Shown here: positions 17,396 to 26,316 of the stretch, piece by piece
Position numbering within the stretch: position 1 is the first letter of the stretch
How the letters are laid out: the number at the start of each line of letters is the position of its first letter
NCBI GenBank assembly: GCA_031550525.1
Contig: JAVBON010000010.1
Span: 1-64,000 of the forward strand
Direction of reading: 5' to 3'
DNA from: WRHT01 sp031550525
GTDB taxonomy: Bacteria; Desulfobacterota; Desulfovibrionia; Desulfovibrionales; Desulfovibrionaceae
Length of the DNA stretch: 64,000 nt
The notes under the pieces: generated by a model
Told to the model about the DNA's origin: nothing
What the model saw: only the letters and a program-made list of their open reading frames with translations
Database searches by the model: none
Made by a program: the position numbers and the translations under genes

Positions 17396-17812
17396 CTATA
17401 TAGACTTTTTAAGCAGATCTGCCAAAGAATTCATTGTGTCCGTTGTTGCATAATTACCCGAAATCCACGTAAAAGCAAGCTTATCATTAGCGGTGCGCGG
17501 TATTATATGCCAATGCGCATGCATAATCTCTTGGCCTGCCGCTGGAAAATTGTTTTGCAGGCAGTTGAAACCCTCCGCGCCCGTGGCCTTTTGCAGCGCC
17601 GCGCCTATTTTTTGCATGGCGCTTACAATGGCCCGGCCAAGCGCCGGATCAAGCTCAAGCAGATGTGCGGCATGCGCCTTGGGTATCAGCAGCGTATGGC
17701 CGGGCGCTGCCGGGCGCAGGTCCAAAAACGCAAGTACGTCTTTGTCTTCATACACTTTGGCGCAAGGTATTTCGCCTTTGGCAATTTTACAAAAAATGCA
17801 AGTATCTGGCAT
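17396..17812 (-). CDS. HIT family nucleotide hydrolase
   Basis: A 138-residue histidine-triad protein. The zinc-type pair Cys5/Cys8 is at CIFCKIAKGEIPC, and the catalytic triad motif is HAHWH (His98, His100, His102). The family hydrolyses purine nucleotide phosphoramidates such as AMP-lysine. The length is slightly above the 110-120 of HinT, as in Hit-like proteins of anaerobes. First gene of a two-gene operon with ihfA-type. Confidence 0.9.
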   Translation of the reverse strand: MPDTCIFCKIAKGEIPCAKVYEDKDVLAFLDLRPAAPGHTLLIPKAHAAHLLELDPALGRAIVSAMQKIGAALQKATGAEGFNCLQNNFPAAGQEIMHAHWHIIPRTANDKLAFTWISGNYATTDTMNSLADLLKKSI

Positions 17813-18239
17813 TTAGTACACCAAGCAGTCGCAAGTTTTTTGGTTGGTTCGACTATATAGGAATATAGCTTATAATTAAACTGTAAAAAAAACAGGAATA
17901 GTTGCGTCTACAATTATCCTGCTGTAAAAAAAATTATTAAAATAGTCTACAAATAAACGTTATACAAACGCAAGAGTTTTTTTTATAACGGCAACAATGT
18001 CTTAAAGCATTCAGTCGCAACATGCGGAATAGTCTGCTCAAACTACCGCGACTATTACTCAGGCGTTATACGCCGCCGCTTGATTGTCTTTTTTTACTAT
18101 GATGACTAATGCTATAAGTTGCCGCATAATCAGCATTTTTGTTGTAATATGAGAGGAGCGGAAGGCGCGGGCGCGGCGCATGCCGGCAAACATAAACTCC
18201 GGGCTTGCCTTGCGCGAAAATTAATTGGAAACTATGGCT
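17813..18239. other. AT-rich intergenic region
   Basis: More than 400 bases between divergent genes, with long A and T tracts around 17880-18000 that could give intrinsic DNA curvature. An imperfect inverted repeat around 17892-17928 is weak. I see no gene or RNA. Confidence 0.45.
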
Positions 18240-19256
18240 ATGAAATTTGCGCACCCAGAGCCTGTTGTGCAGGTTCCGCCTATATATCCCGTGTTTATTC
18301 CCTATGCTGGTTGTCCGGTGCGTTGCGTGTTTTGCGCGCAAGACGTGCAAACGGGCGTAAGCCTTAGGCCTGCTGAAGATTTGGCGCAAAGCATTGAAGA
18401 GTTTTTCGCCACTTCAGCCGGGGGTCGGATTTTTGATTTAGCTTATTATGGCGGTACTTTTACATCTTTGCCACTGCGTACGCAGGACTTGTTTCTCTCC
18501 CTCGGCAACCGGCTGAAACAGGCTGGCCTTGTGCGGCAGGTGCGTTGCTCCACAAGGCCGGACGCCATAACGCCCGTGCTGCTTGAAAAATTGCACGGGG
18601 CGGGCCTTGATTTTATTGAGCTTGGCATACAAAGTTTTTGTGACGAGCCTTTGCGCGAAAGCCGCCGCAATTATGGCGGGGCTGTCGCCCGTGCTGCTTG
18701 TGAAATGGTTTTGTCATCAAAAATTGGATTGGGCGTGCAGCTTTTGCCCGGCATGCCGGGCATGCGCGAGGAGCATTTCGCGGCCGATGTGGAGGCATGC
18801 GCGCGGTTAGGCCCGCAAACCGTGCGCCTTTACCCTTGCATGGTTATTAAAGGCACGCTTCTGGCCGCCAAGTGGAGCGAGGGCAATTACTCTCCATGGA
18901 GCCTGGAGGCGGTTTTGCGTCTGTTGCCTGACTCGTTGTTACGGTTTTGGGAAAAAGGCATAAGCGTTATTCGTATGGGGCTTGCGCCTGAGAAAAGTCT
19001 GGATGAAAATACTCTGGCCGGGCCGCGCCACCCTGCGTTGGGCCAATGCCTGCGCAGCCGCGCTACTTATTTATATCTGGAAAAACACCTTAAGCCGTCC
19101 GCAGGCAGCCTCGCGGACAATGTGTTGTATGCTCCACGGCATATTCAGGGCGAGTTTTTCGGGCACAAGGGCGAACTGAAACAACTTTATGCCGATTGGG
19201 GCATAACAACAAAAAACGTACGCTGGTGGCCGGATAATTACTTTGAGCTTCGTTAA
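18240..19256 (+). CDS. Elp3-like radical SAM protein
   Basis: About 338 residues. The radical SAM cluster motif is CPVRCVFC (Cys25, Cys29, Cys32 from this start). YYGGTFTSLP, DFIELGIQSF and QLLPGMPGM follow, as in the Elp3/coproporphyrinogen-oxidase-like branch (COG1243-related). There is no acetyltransferase domain, so it is not full Elp3; many anaerobes carry this short form with unknown substrate. ATG at 18240 is preferred because GGAA lies nine bases upstream; ATG at 18234 or TTG at 18225 are alternatives. Confidence 0.75.
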   Translation: MKFAHPEPVVQVPPIYPVFIPYAGCPVRCVFCAQDVQTGVSLRPAEDLAQSIEEFFATSAGGRIFDLAYYGGTFTSLPLRTQDLFLSLGNRLKQAGLVRQVRCSTRPDAITPVLLEKLHGAGLDFIELGIQSFCDEPLRESRRNYGGAVARAACEMVLSSKIGLGVQLLPGMPGMREEHFAADVEACARLGPQTVRLYPCMVIKGTLLAAKWSEGNYSPWSLEAVLRLLPDSLLRFWEKGISVIRMGLAPEKSLDENTLAGPRHPALGQCLRSRATYLYLEKHLKPSAGSLADNVLYAPRHIQGEFFGHKGELKQLYADWGITTKNVRWWPDNYFELR

Positions 19257-19434
19257 AATCTTTTACTCATTTTTGCCTGTGTAAGATAACCGCACGGCTT
19301 TAACCGGCACTTTATAACCCGCGTTTTAAAAATCCTGTTGCAAAACAGCGCGAAACAGGCAATTATCTTCAAGTCATATGCCAGCCTTAAGGACGCAAAT
19401 AATCACCAAGCCCCAATAAAGGTGAAAATAATTC

Positions 19435-19884
19435 ATGCCGAACATTTCCATATTTGAAAATCCTGAAGAGAAGCTTGCCGTATATCTGGCAAAAAAAGGC
19501 ATGAAGCTGACCAATCAGCGTCGCCTTATTGTCTCCACCTTTTGCGACCATGCCTCGGAGCATCTGAGCGCTGAAGAGCTTTATCAAAAATTGCGCGTTA
19601 TAGATCCATCCATAGGGCAGGCCACAGTGTACCGTACCCTCAAGCTGATGCTGGACGCCGGCCTGGCCAGAGAATTGCACTTTGGCGACGATGTGGCGCG
19701 CTTTGAGCCTTATGCAAGCGATCACCACGACCATCTTATTTGTGAAGAGTGTGGTAAAACCGTGCCGGTTTTTGATGAGAAAATAGAAAGCCTTCAGGCC
19801 AATTTGGCCGCGCAGCACGGTTTTAAGCCCACATCCCACCGCATGTATTTGTTCGGAATATGTAAAGAGTGCCTGAGCAAATAA
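19435..19884 (+). CDS. fur: Ferric uptake regulator
   Basis: A 149-residue metalloregulator. The DNA-recognition helix is in GQATVYRTLKLML at 61-73. The metal-binding HHDH (97-100) and CEEC (103-106) are followed by CKEC (143-146). The length and the HHDH motif fit true Fur rather than PerR. It represses iron uptake genes when Fe(II) is plentiful. The downstream ABC ATPase starts 13 bases after the stop, so the two are probably co-transcribed. The 178 bases upstream hold no clear Fur box. Confidence 0.85.
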   Translation: MPNISIFENPEEKLAVYLAKKGMKLTNQRRLIVSTFCDHASEHLSAEELYQKLRVIDPSIGQATVYRTLKLMLDAGLARELHFGDDVARFEPYASDHHDHLICEECGKTVPVFDEKIESLQANLAAQHGFKPTSHRMYLFGICKECLSK

Positions 19885-19897
19885 CCGGCCTGCAGGT

Positions 19898-20896
19898 ATG
19901 ATTAACGCCGTACCCATTCTGCAGATTGAAAATGTAAGCCGCTACTTTTCACGGAGTAGCGGCTTTTTAGCTAAGGCAGATTTGTTCAAGGCCGTTAATG
20001 GCGTAACCCTTAGCCTGCCCACCGGCAAAACTCTTGGTCTGGTTGGAGAGTCCGGCAGCGGCAAATCTACTCTCGCGCGTATGGCGGCACGGCTGTTGCA
20101 GCCGTCTTCGGGCAATATTTTTTTGCATGGTCAGCCGTTGTTTGAGGATGGCGCGGAAGATATAAAAAACGGCAGGGCTGGGCGTAAAAAGTTTTTGGGC
20201 AGCCTGCCGCGGCGCTTGCAGATGGTTTTTCAAGACCCGTATTCGTCTTTGAACCCCAGGCTTAAAATAGGCTACAGCATTGCCGAGCCGCTAATCTGCA
20301 TGGGTATGGCCAAAAGCGAGAGGCAAGAGCGCGTGGCGGCACTTTTGAGCCGGGTCGGCCTTAAGCCGGATGATGCCGCGCTTTACCCGCACGAGTGTTC
20401 TGGCGGGCAACGCCAGCGTGTGGCCCTGGCGCGCGCCCTTGCGCCAGAGCCTGAGGTGCTGGTGTGCGATGAGCCCGTCTCCTCGCTTGACGCCTCGGTG
20501 CAGGCCCAGGTGCTGAACCTGCTGAAAGACAGTCAGGACGCTCTTGGTTTAAGCTGTCTTTTCATCTCGCACGATTTGACCGTGGTAAGCCATATGAGCG
20601 ACCATGTGGCGGTTATGTACATGGGGCAGATAGTGGAACTTGCGACTACCGAAGAGCTGTTCGCCAACCCGTTGCACCCCTATACGCGCATGCTGCTTGA
20701 GGCTGGCATGTCCGGAGGCGCTAATGGGCATGCTCCGGCGGCGCAAAAGCAGGATGCTTGCGTCACAGGCAAAACAGCTGGCGGTTGCGCCTTTGCCCCG
20801 CGTTGCTTACGGGCACGGCCGGATTGCCTTGAGCTTGAGCCGATGCGGCAGGAACTGCCGGGGCATTTTGTGCGTTGCAGTTACGCGGTAAACTGA
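19898..20896 (+). CDS. Oligopeptide/dipeptide-type ABC transporter ATP-binding protein, orphan
   Basis: A 332-residue ATPase of the OppF/DppF type. Walker A is GESGSGKST (about 50-58), Q-loop QMVFQDPYSSLNPR, signature CSGGQRQRVALARAL near 168 and Walker B VLVCDEPVSSLDAS. The C-terminal CAFAPRCLRARPDC motif is typical of the Opp/Dpp/nickel branch. No permease or binding protein is encoded nearby, so it must pair with components elsewhere. Its position right after fur hints at metal- or metallophore-linked import, but this is only inference. Confidence 0.85.
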   Translation: MINAVPILQIENVSRYFSRSSGFLAKADLFKAVNGVTLSLPTGKTLGLVGESGSGKSTLARMAARLLQPSSGNIFLHGQPLFEDGAEDIKNGRAGRKKFLGSLPRRLQMVFQDPYSSLNPRLKIGYSIAEPLICMGMAKSERQERVAALLSRVGLKPDDAALYPHECSGGQRQRVALARALAPEPEVLVCDEPVSSLDASVQAQVLNLLKDSQDALGLSCLFISHDLTVVSHMSDHVAVMYMGQIVELATTEELFANPLHPYTRMLLEAGMSGGANGHAPAAQKQDACVTGKTAGGCAFAPRCLRARPDCLELEPMRQELPGHFVRCSYAVN

Positions 20897-20916
20897 ATTT
20901 TAAAAGGAGCATAACC

Positions 20917-21417
20917 ATGTTCAGGGAAATAAAGCCGGAAGAGTTGCAACTTAACCCTTTCACCAAAATTGGCAGCGAGTGGATGCTCATAAGCGCGGGA
21001 GACAAAGACAGGTTCAATACAATGACCGCCAGTTGGGGCGCTTTGGGTTATATATGGCAAAGGCCTTGCGTAACGGTATATATTCGCCCGCAACGCTACA
21101 CCAAAGAATTTGTGGATGCGGCGGAGCTGTTTACAATTTCCTTTTACCCGCCGGAGTATAAAAAAGCGCTGGCCTTATGCGGCGCCAAGTCCGGGCGCGA
21201 CTGCGACAAAGCTGCGCAGGCTGGGCTTACGCCGTATTTTGTGGATGGCAGCGTGGCCTTTGAGCAAGCCTCAATGATTTTTGTGTGCCGCAAAATGTAC
21301 CATACCCCTATGCCGGAGGCCGGTTTTGACATAAAGCCGCATGTGGCGGAGTTTTACCCGCAAAAAGATTTTCACGCCATGTACTTGGGCGAGATTATAA
21401 AAGTGCTGGTGAAGTAA
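20917..21417 (+). CDS. Flavoredoxin-like flavin reductase family protein
   Basis: A 166-residue FMN-binding protein. The start at 20917 has AGGAG upstream; the longer frame from 20875 overlaps the ABC gene and is rejected. FNTMTASWGALGYIW is the flavin-phosphate motif, and the C-terminus HAMYLGEIIKVL is typical of the family. Desulfovibrio flavoredoxin passes electrons in thiosulfate reduction. A clear terminator follows. Confidence 0.8.
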   Translation: MFREIKPEELQLNPFTKIGSEWMLISAGDKDRFNTMTASWGALGYIWQRPCVTVYIRPQRYTKEFVDAAELFTISFYPPEYKKALALCGAKSGRDCDKAAQAGLTPYFVDGSVAFEQASMIFVCRKMYHTPMPEAGFDIKPHVAEFYPQKDFHAMYLGEIIKVLVK

Positions 21418-21432
21418 GTAAGGCTTATTATA

Positions 21433-21472
21433 AAAAATGTCCCTGCAAACACATGTCTGCAGGGACATTTTT
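21433..21472. terminator. Bidirectional terminator after flavoredoxin
   Basis: Fifteen-base perfect arms (21433-21447 and 21458-21472) with A and T tracts on the two sides, between convergent genes. Confidence 0.9.
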
Positions 21473-21494
21473 CATATAATACCCTATGCTTTTG

Positions 21495-22163
21495 CTATTT
21501 CTGCTTGCCGAAGCCTGGTATGCACGCCTTGGCCTCTATTTTGTGCAGCAGCCAGGTGGCTATGGTGGTCAGAAACAGGTAGTAAAATCCGGCCATGATA
21601 AATATTTCGTTATACCTGTATGTGCGGGCCGCCAGCACCTTGGCCTCTCCGGTAAGCTCCACGCAGGTGGTAACATAGGCCAGAGAAGAGTATTTGATCA
21701 GGTAGATAAATTCGTTGCCGCAGCCGGGCAAAGCCCGGCGCATGGCCTGTGGAATAAGTATGTTGACCACAAGCTGAAAATTGCTGAAGCCCAGAGCCTG
21801 CGCGGCCTTAAGCTGCCCTTGTTTTATTGAGAGCAGCGCGCCGCGTATATATTCGGAGTGGTAGGCCGCGCTGCACAGTATAAAACCCACCACGGCGGCG
21901 GTAAAACCATCCATATACAGGCCAAGCTTGGGCAGGCAGTAATAAAGTATGAAAAGCTGTATAACCAGCGGCACGCCGCGCAGTAGCGCCGTGTATACGT
22001 CACCGGCCTTGCGTGCCCAAGGGTGGCCGAATACGCGCAATGCGCCCAGCATTACGCCGCCTATAAAGCCGAAAACGGCGGAGGGCAGGATAAGCTGCAC
22101 ACTCACCCATAAGCCTTTGTTTAAAACAGGCAGTACCCTGTCGGCGTAAAATGTCCAGTCCAT
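21495..22163 (-). CDS. Polar amino acid ABC transporter permease
   Basis: About 222 residues. The start at 22163 lies 13 bases after the stop of the ATPase gene. Five membrane segments and the HisM/GlnP-type cytoplasmic loop (EYIRGALLSIKQGQLKAAQALG) are present; that loop docks with the ATPase. It is the last gene of a binding protein-permease-ATPase-permease operon, and with the permease at 22964 it probably forms a heterodimer channel. Confidence 0.9.
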   Translation of the reverse strand: MDWTFYADRVLPVLNKGLWVSVQLILPSAVFGFIGGVMLGALRVFGHPWARKAGDVYTALLRGVPLVIQLFILYYCLPKLGLYMDGFTAAVVGFILCSAAYHSEYIRGALLSIKQGQLKAAQALGFSNFQLVVNILIPQAMRRALPGCGNEFIYLIKYSSLAYVTTCVELTGEAKVLAARTYRYNEIFIMAGFYYLFLTTIATWLLHKIEAKACIPGFGKQK

Positions 22164-22176
22164 GTGTCTTAGGCCC

Positions 22177-22956
22177 TTACTTTGCCTTATCCTGCCCTTC
22201 AAGTTCCATTGCCAGGCGGCTGCAAAAATCCAACGTGCGCGTGCCGCTGCCGGGGGCCAGCAGCGCTTCCGGCGCTCCCTGCTCTATAATGCGGCCTTTT
22301 TCCATAAAAAGTATCTCGTGCGCAAGGGCGCGGGCAAAATCCATCTGGTGCGTGGCCATAAGCATGGTCATGCCGCTGCGGGCCAAATCGCGTATAACCG
22401 TAAGCACTTCTCCAACCAGTTCAGGGTCCAGCGCCGAGGTGGGCTCGTCCAGCAGAATAACGCTGGGGTCCATGGCCAGGGCGCGGGCAAAGGCCACGCG
22501 CTGCTTCTGCCCGCCGGAAAGCTCCGCCGGGTACAACGCCGCCCGGTTGCCCAGGCCAACGCGCTCCAGCTCCGCCATGGCGCGGGCGCGGGCCTCTGAT
22601 TTGGATTTTCCCAGCACCTTTTGCAGGGCAATGGCTACATTGTCTATGGCCGTGAGGTGGTCGAACAGGTTGAAATCCTGAAAAATCATGCCAACATGGC
22701 GACGAAAGAGACGCAGGGCGGTTTTATTGGATTTGTCCAGCCGTTCACCGGCCAGAAAAATATTGCCGCTATCCGGCATAATCAGGCAGTTTATGCATTG
22801 CAGCAGGGTGCTTTTGCCCGCGCCGGAGGGGCCTATAAGCACCTTCATCTCGCCTTTGTTCATTGAGAATGAAACGGAGTCGAGAATCTGGCGTCCGCCC
22901 AGATTCTTGCTGATGCTTTCAAGGCGCAGTTCCGGCGCTGTGTTGGTTTTGCTCAT
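22177..22956 (-). CDS. Polar amino acid ABC transporter ATP-binding protein
   Basis: About 259 residues. Walker A GPSGAGKST, Q-loop MIFQDFNLFDHLT, signature LSGGQKQRVAFARAL and Walker B VILLDEPTSALDPE are all intact. It belongs to the GlnQ/HisP branch and drives import of polar amino acids. The start at 22956, eight bases after the upstream permease stop, is preferred over 23001, which would overlap that gene by 38 bases. Confidence 0.92.
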   Translation of the reverse strand: MSKTNTAPELRLESISKNLGGRQILDSVSFSMNKGEMKVLIGPSGAGKSTLLQCINCLIMPDSGNIFLAGERLDKSNKTALRLFRRHVGMIFQDFNLFDHLTAIDNVAIALQKVLGKSKSEARARAMAELERVGLGNRAALYPAELSGGQKQRVAFARALAMDPSVILLDEPTSALDPELVGEVLTVIRDLARSGMTMLMATHQMDFARALAHEILFMEKGRIIEQGAPEALLAPGSGTRTLDFCSRLAMELEGQDKAK

Positions 22957-22963
22957 GCGGGCC

Positions 22964-23653
22964 TCATGTGTTGTAACCGGGCAGGCGCACTTTTTCTTCA
23001 AACAAGCGCAGTAGCTTGAGGCCCAGCACTGTAATTATCAAATATAAAATTCCGGCCAGTATGTAGTAGGTAAAATGCCATGTGGTGCGCGAGGCTACAA
23101 AATGCGAGCGGGCCATTATTTCCGGCACGCCAAGCACATACACCAGGGCGCTGTCTTTAAGCAGAATGGAATACTCGTTGGACCAGCCCGGCAGGGCAAG
23201 GCGCATGGCCTGCGGCAGTATAATATGCCTTATGCCGCGCGCGTCGCTCATGCCCAGCGCTTGAGCCGCCTTTAGCTGGCCGGAGGGGAGCGACTCTATG
23301 GCCCCGCGAAAAATTTGCGACTGGTAGGCCGCGCTGGTCATGCCCAGCACTATGCAACATGAGGCCAGCGCTGGAATATCTATTTCAAGCCAAGGTATCA
23401 GATTGTTAAGCGCGGGAAACAGCCCGAAGTAAAAAAGATAAAGCAGCACCAGAATGGGCGTGCCGCGAAAAAACCATACATAAAGGTTAACAGCCCAGCG
23501 TACCGGCGGCAGGCCGTACACCTGGCAAAGCGAAAGCGGCACGCCCAGGGCCAGGCCGGATAGCATGGATGACGCCACTATGCCCAACGTATACAGCGCG
23601 CCCTGCAAAATATAAGGCAGTTCGCCCGCGACTGTTAAAAGATATTCAAGCAT
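22964..23653 (-). CDS. Polar amino acid ABC transporter permease
   Basis: About 229 residues. CAGGG precedes the ATG at 23653. The segments LGVPLSLCQVYGLPP, WFFRGTPILVLLYL and SQIFRGAIESLPSGQLKAAQALG are typical of the His/Glu/Gln permease family. It is the first gene after a 442-base gap that contains a MITE-like repeat and separates it from the binding-protein gene of the same system. Confidence 0.9.
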   Translation of the reverse strand: MLEYLLTVAGELPYILQGALYTLGIVASSMLSGLALGVPLSLCQVYGLPPVRWAVNLYVWFFRGTPILVLLYLFYFGLFPALNNLIPWLEIDIPALASCCIVLGMTSAAYQSQIFRGAIESLPSGQLKAAQALGMSDARGIRHIILPQAMRLALPGWSNEYSILLKDSALVYVLGVPEIMARSHFVASRTTWHFTYYILAGILYLIITVLGLKLLRLFEEKVRLPGYNT

Positions 23654-23752
23654 CGGCACCCTGAAGATTAACGGCTGGCGCGGCAACGCACATAAGCCGC
23701 AATGAATTTATGAAAGACTTTTAATAGATTGTCAGGAATAAGGCAAATAATC

Positions 23753-23776
23753 CGGGCGGGTAATTTTACCCGCCCG
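23753..23776. terminator. GC-rich hairpin upstream of the permease gene
   Basis: CGGGCGGGTAA and TTACCCGCCCG pair perfectly around two bases. A T-rich stretch follows on the + side. It may be an attenuator between the binding-protein gene and the rest of the operon. Confidence 0.55.
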
Positions 23777-23791
23777 TAAAGCATTTTTATT

Positions 23792-24084
23792 GATGAAGCC
23801 AGATTTATGAGATCTGGGCTCCGCCCAGACCCGCAATGGGGGTGTGAACCCCCTTGACCCCGCAACAGTGTTAGTTGTTGGCTTTGTGGTTGATTACAGG
23901 TTTTACCGGTGACAAACTGGAAGCTTTTATTTACACAATTGCGGGTCAAGGTGTGGCTCGTTTAACCATAGCTCGACAACGTAGCATCACCAAGTTAACG
24001 AAAGGCAATACTGCTGGCGATACTATTTACAGCTCCTTGCGGGATCTGGGGCAGCGCCCCAGATCCCGCAAATCTGGCTTCATC
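23792..24084. repeat. MITE-like element with 15-bp perfect terminal inverted repeats
   Basis: GATGAAGCCAGATTT (23792-23806) and its exact reverse complement (24070-24084) bound a 293-base segment with no gene. Inside are palindromic blocks, notably a 16-base perfect stem with AGC loop at 24037-24071. Related pieces occur at 37256-37314, 40043-40065 and 59988-60138. It lies between the binding-protein gene and the permease gene of one ABC operon. Mobility is inferred from structure and copy number only. Confidence 0.75.
24037..24071 (-). terminator. Strong hairpin directly after the binding-protein gene
   Basis: Arms TTGCGGGATCTGGGGC (24037-24052) and its exact complement (24056-24071) enclose AGC. 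It lies inside the repeat element and 25 bases after the stop of the binding-protein gene. It could stop most transcripts and so give more binding protein than transporter. Confidence 0.6.
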
Positions 24085-24095
24085 CGCTATACTCT

Positions 24096-24851
24096 TTATT
24101 GATAACTGTCGTACTTAGCCTGCAACTGCTGCCAGAAGGGGTCGGCCTTGAGCAGCTTGAAGCCTTTGTTGATCATGTCGCGCAGTTCTTTATCTTCGTT
24201 ACGTGTAGCCACGCCAAAGTCGTCTGCCTCGGCAAATTCGCCGGTAATGCGCACGGGCTTTTTGCCTTTTTTAATGGCGTCGTTGGCTGGGGCGGAATCC
24301 ACGGCGGCGGCGTCAAGGCGGCCGTTAACCAGGTCTTCTATGGCCATTGGCGCGGAGTCGTAATAACGCAGGGTGTAGTTCCACTTGTTGGGGGTCTTGT
24401 TCTGTTCCAGCCATTCGGCCTCGTTGGTGCCGCGCTGCACGCCTATGTTCTTTTTGCCGGTAAGCACCTGGTCGCGGGTAAGGGCGTTGTTGTTGCGCAC
24501 CACCAGCACTTTACGCACGCTGAAGTAGGGTTCGGAGAAAGTGACAACAGCCTTGCGCTCGGGGGATATGCTCATGCCGGAACATACCATGTCAATTTTT
24601 TTAGCCAGCAGGCTGGCTACGATGGTGTCCCAATCCATGGGCACATGCTTGACTGTAAAGCCCATCTTTTTCGCTATCCAGTCCATGGCTTCAACGTCAA
24701 AGCCTTCGGGCTGGCCGGATTTACCCACGTAAGCGTGGGGCGGGTAGTTGGCGTCAATGCCGTTTATGTAGGTTTTTTGCGCGGCCAGGGCCGTTCCGGC
24801 AAATGCCAGGCAAAGCGCCATTGCCATAGCGACAACATAGCGTTTGAACAT
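24096..24851 (-). CDS. Polar amino acid ABC transporter substrate-binding protein
   Basis: A 251-residue periplasmic protein. The signal peptide is MFKRYVVAMAMALCLAFAGTALA with AxA cleavage. The SBP_bac_3 fold is shown by GIDANYPPHAY, EGFDVEAMDWIAKKMG, MCSGMSISPERK and NGRLDAAAVDSAPAN. AAGGAAG precedes the ATG. It captures a polar amino acid for the permease-ATPase genes downstream; which amino acid cannot be told. Confidence 0.92.
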   Translation of the reverse strand: MFKRYVVAMAMALCLAFAGTALAAQKTYINGIDANYPPHAYVGKSGQPEGFDVEAMDWIAKKMGFTVKHVPMDWDTIVASLLAKKIDMVCSGMSISPERKAVVTFSEPYFSVRKVLVVRNNNALTRDQVLTGKKNIGVQRGTNEAEWLEQNKTPNKWNYTLRYYDSAPMAIEDLVNGRLDAAAVDSAPANDAIKKGKKPVRITGEFAEADDFGVATRNEDKELRDMINKGFKLLKADPFWQQLQAKYDSYQ

Positions 24852-25035
24852 AATGCTTCCTTTAAGATAAAAGTTTGGGTGGGAAAATTCGCTTATATGC
24901 GTGCTGATATTAAATAACAGCGCTCGTTAAGTAAACACTAAAATGGGTGTTCCCACCCGGCGCATTAACATGTTGAAGCGTGCCGTGTTTTATGCTTTAG
25001 TTCACGGGCTGGAAAACGCATACCTGTGAGGCAAT

Positions 25036-26127
25036 ATGCGGATTTTTTACTGTCTGAGCGCCTATATAAGCCACCGCCTGGCAGGGCTTGAGTATATCAA
25101 TTGCCTGAAACGGCTGGGGCACGAGGTGTATTGCAATTACCCCGATACACCGCAACAGCCGGATATGCCGGAGCAGACCTCGCACAGACGGGGGAGCCTT
25201 GATTTTTGCGCCGAGCCTGAACTGATGCAGGCGGCCAGTGCCGCCGACCTGGTAATTTTGCATGAGGACCCCGCCTGGTATTCCGCCTTTTACGAGAACC
25301 TGCCGTTTTTACGCCAGAAACGTGTAATAGCCTACCTGCCGTGGGAGAACGAGCGTTTGCCCGAGGCCTTTATTGAGCCTCTTTCTCTGGTAAGCGCCAT
25401 TTGGACCTGCTCTACATTTTGCCGGTCGGCTTTTCAGGCCAGATTCGCAAACGTTGCGGTGCTGCCGCATGTGGTGCGCAGGCCGCGCCCAAGCAAAGGA
25501 GATTTGGCCTGGGCCACGCGTTTTTTGCATGAAAATGGCGCGCAGGGCAGCCGCGTGTTTTTTTCCGTTATTGACGGGCTTAACCCGCGCAAAAACCTTC
25601 CGGCGCTGTTGGCTGCTTTTGGCGTGTTGCGCCGCGAGTGTGACGCGGACGTGCGGCTTGTTATAAAACAATACCGCGCGGCCATGCCTATTAACCAGCC
25701 CGGCGTGCTCAGTATTTCTGAAATGCTTACGGCTGGGCAGATGGCCGCCTTGCACGCGGTAAGCCATGCCTATGTAAGCCCGCACCGTGCCGAGGGCTGG
25801 GGGTTGGGGCTTTCCACCGCCATGAGCTTCGGTAAAGTCGCCATTGCCACCGGTTATTCCGGCAACCTTGAATTCATGAGCCAAAGCAACAGCCTGCTGC
25901 TGCCATATCGCATGGAGCCAGTGTCTGCCGAGATGACGGAAAAAATACCGCTCTTTACCAAAGAAATGCTGTGGGCGGAGGTTGATATGGCCGCTCTGGC
26001 AAATGCCATGCGTCAGGTGGCCGAAAACAGGGTTGCCGCGTCGGTTGGGCAGGAGGCCGCGCTAATAACGCAACGCTTCGGTCCGGAGCAGATAGCCATG
26101 GTTATGGAGAGGCTGCTGGGGCAATAA
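25036..26127 (+). CDS. Family 1/4-type glycosyltransferase
   Basis: A 363-residue GT-B glycosyltransferase. The N-terminus MRIFYCLSAYISHRLAGLEY is the acceptor-side Rossmann domain. The C-terminal domain holds FSVIDGLNPRKN and SPHRAEGWGLGLSTAMSFG near residue 250, whose acidic pair binds the nucleotide sugar. It probably adds a sugar to a surface glycan or lipid, but acceptor and donor are unknown. It is a single gene with GAGG before ATG. The 189 bases after it hold no feature I recognise. Confidence 0.85.
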   Translation: MRIFYCLSAYISHRLAGLEYINCLKRLGHEVYCNYPDTPQQPDMPEQTSHRRGSLDFCAEPELMQAASAADLVILHEDPAWYSAFYENLPFLRQKRVIAYLPWENERLPEAFIEPLSLVSAIWTCSTFCRSAFQARFANVAVLPHVVRRPRPSKGDLAWATRFLHENGAQGSRVFFSVIDGLNPRKNLPALLAAFGVLRRECDADVRLVIKQYRAAMPINQPGVLSISEMLTAGQMAALHAVSHAYVSPHRAEGWGLGLSTAMSFGKVAIATGYSGNLEFMSQSNSLLLPYRMEPVSAEMTEKIPLFTKEMLWAEVDMAALANAMRQVAENRVAASVGQEAALITQRFGPEQIAMVMERLLGQ

Positions 26128-26316
26128 GTTTGTGGCTTGCCCGCGCTGTAATTGTTCTGATTTGTGTAATTAAAATAACAGGGTATAGTTCATGCATTAC
26201 TATGGTTTACGGCCTTTATGCAAAACTTTGCACTGGCGCATACCAAAATTTTAAAATTATAAGCGGGCCGCATTATATTTAGCCACAGGCCGTGAGTATG
26301 AGGCGGCCTAATGATC

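Noticed and set aside
24099..24917. 272-codon plus-strand frame
   Set aside because: Antisense to the well-supported substrate-binding protein gene.
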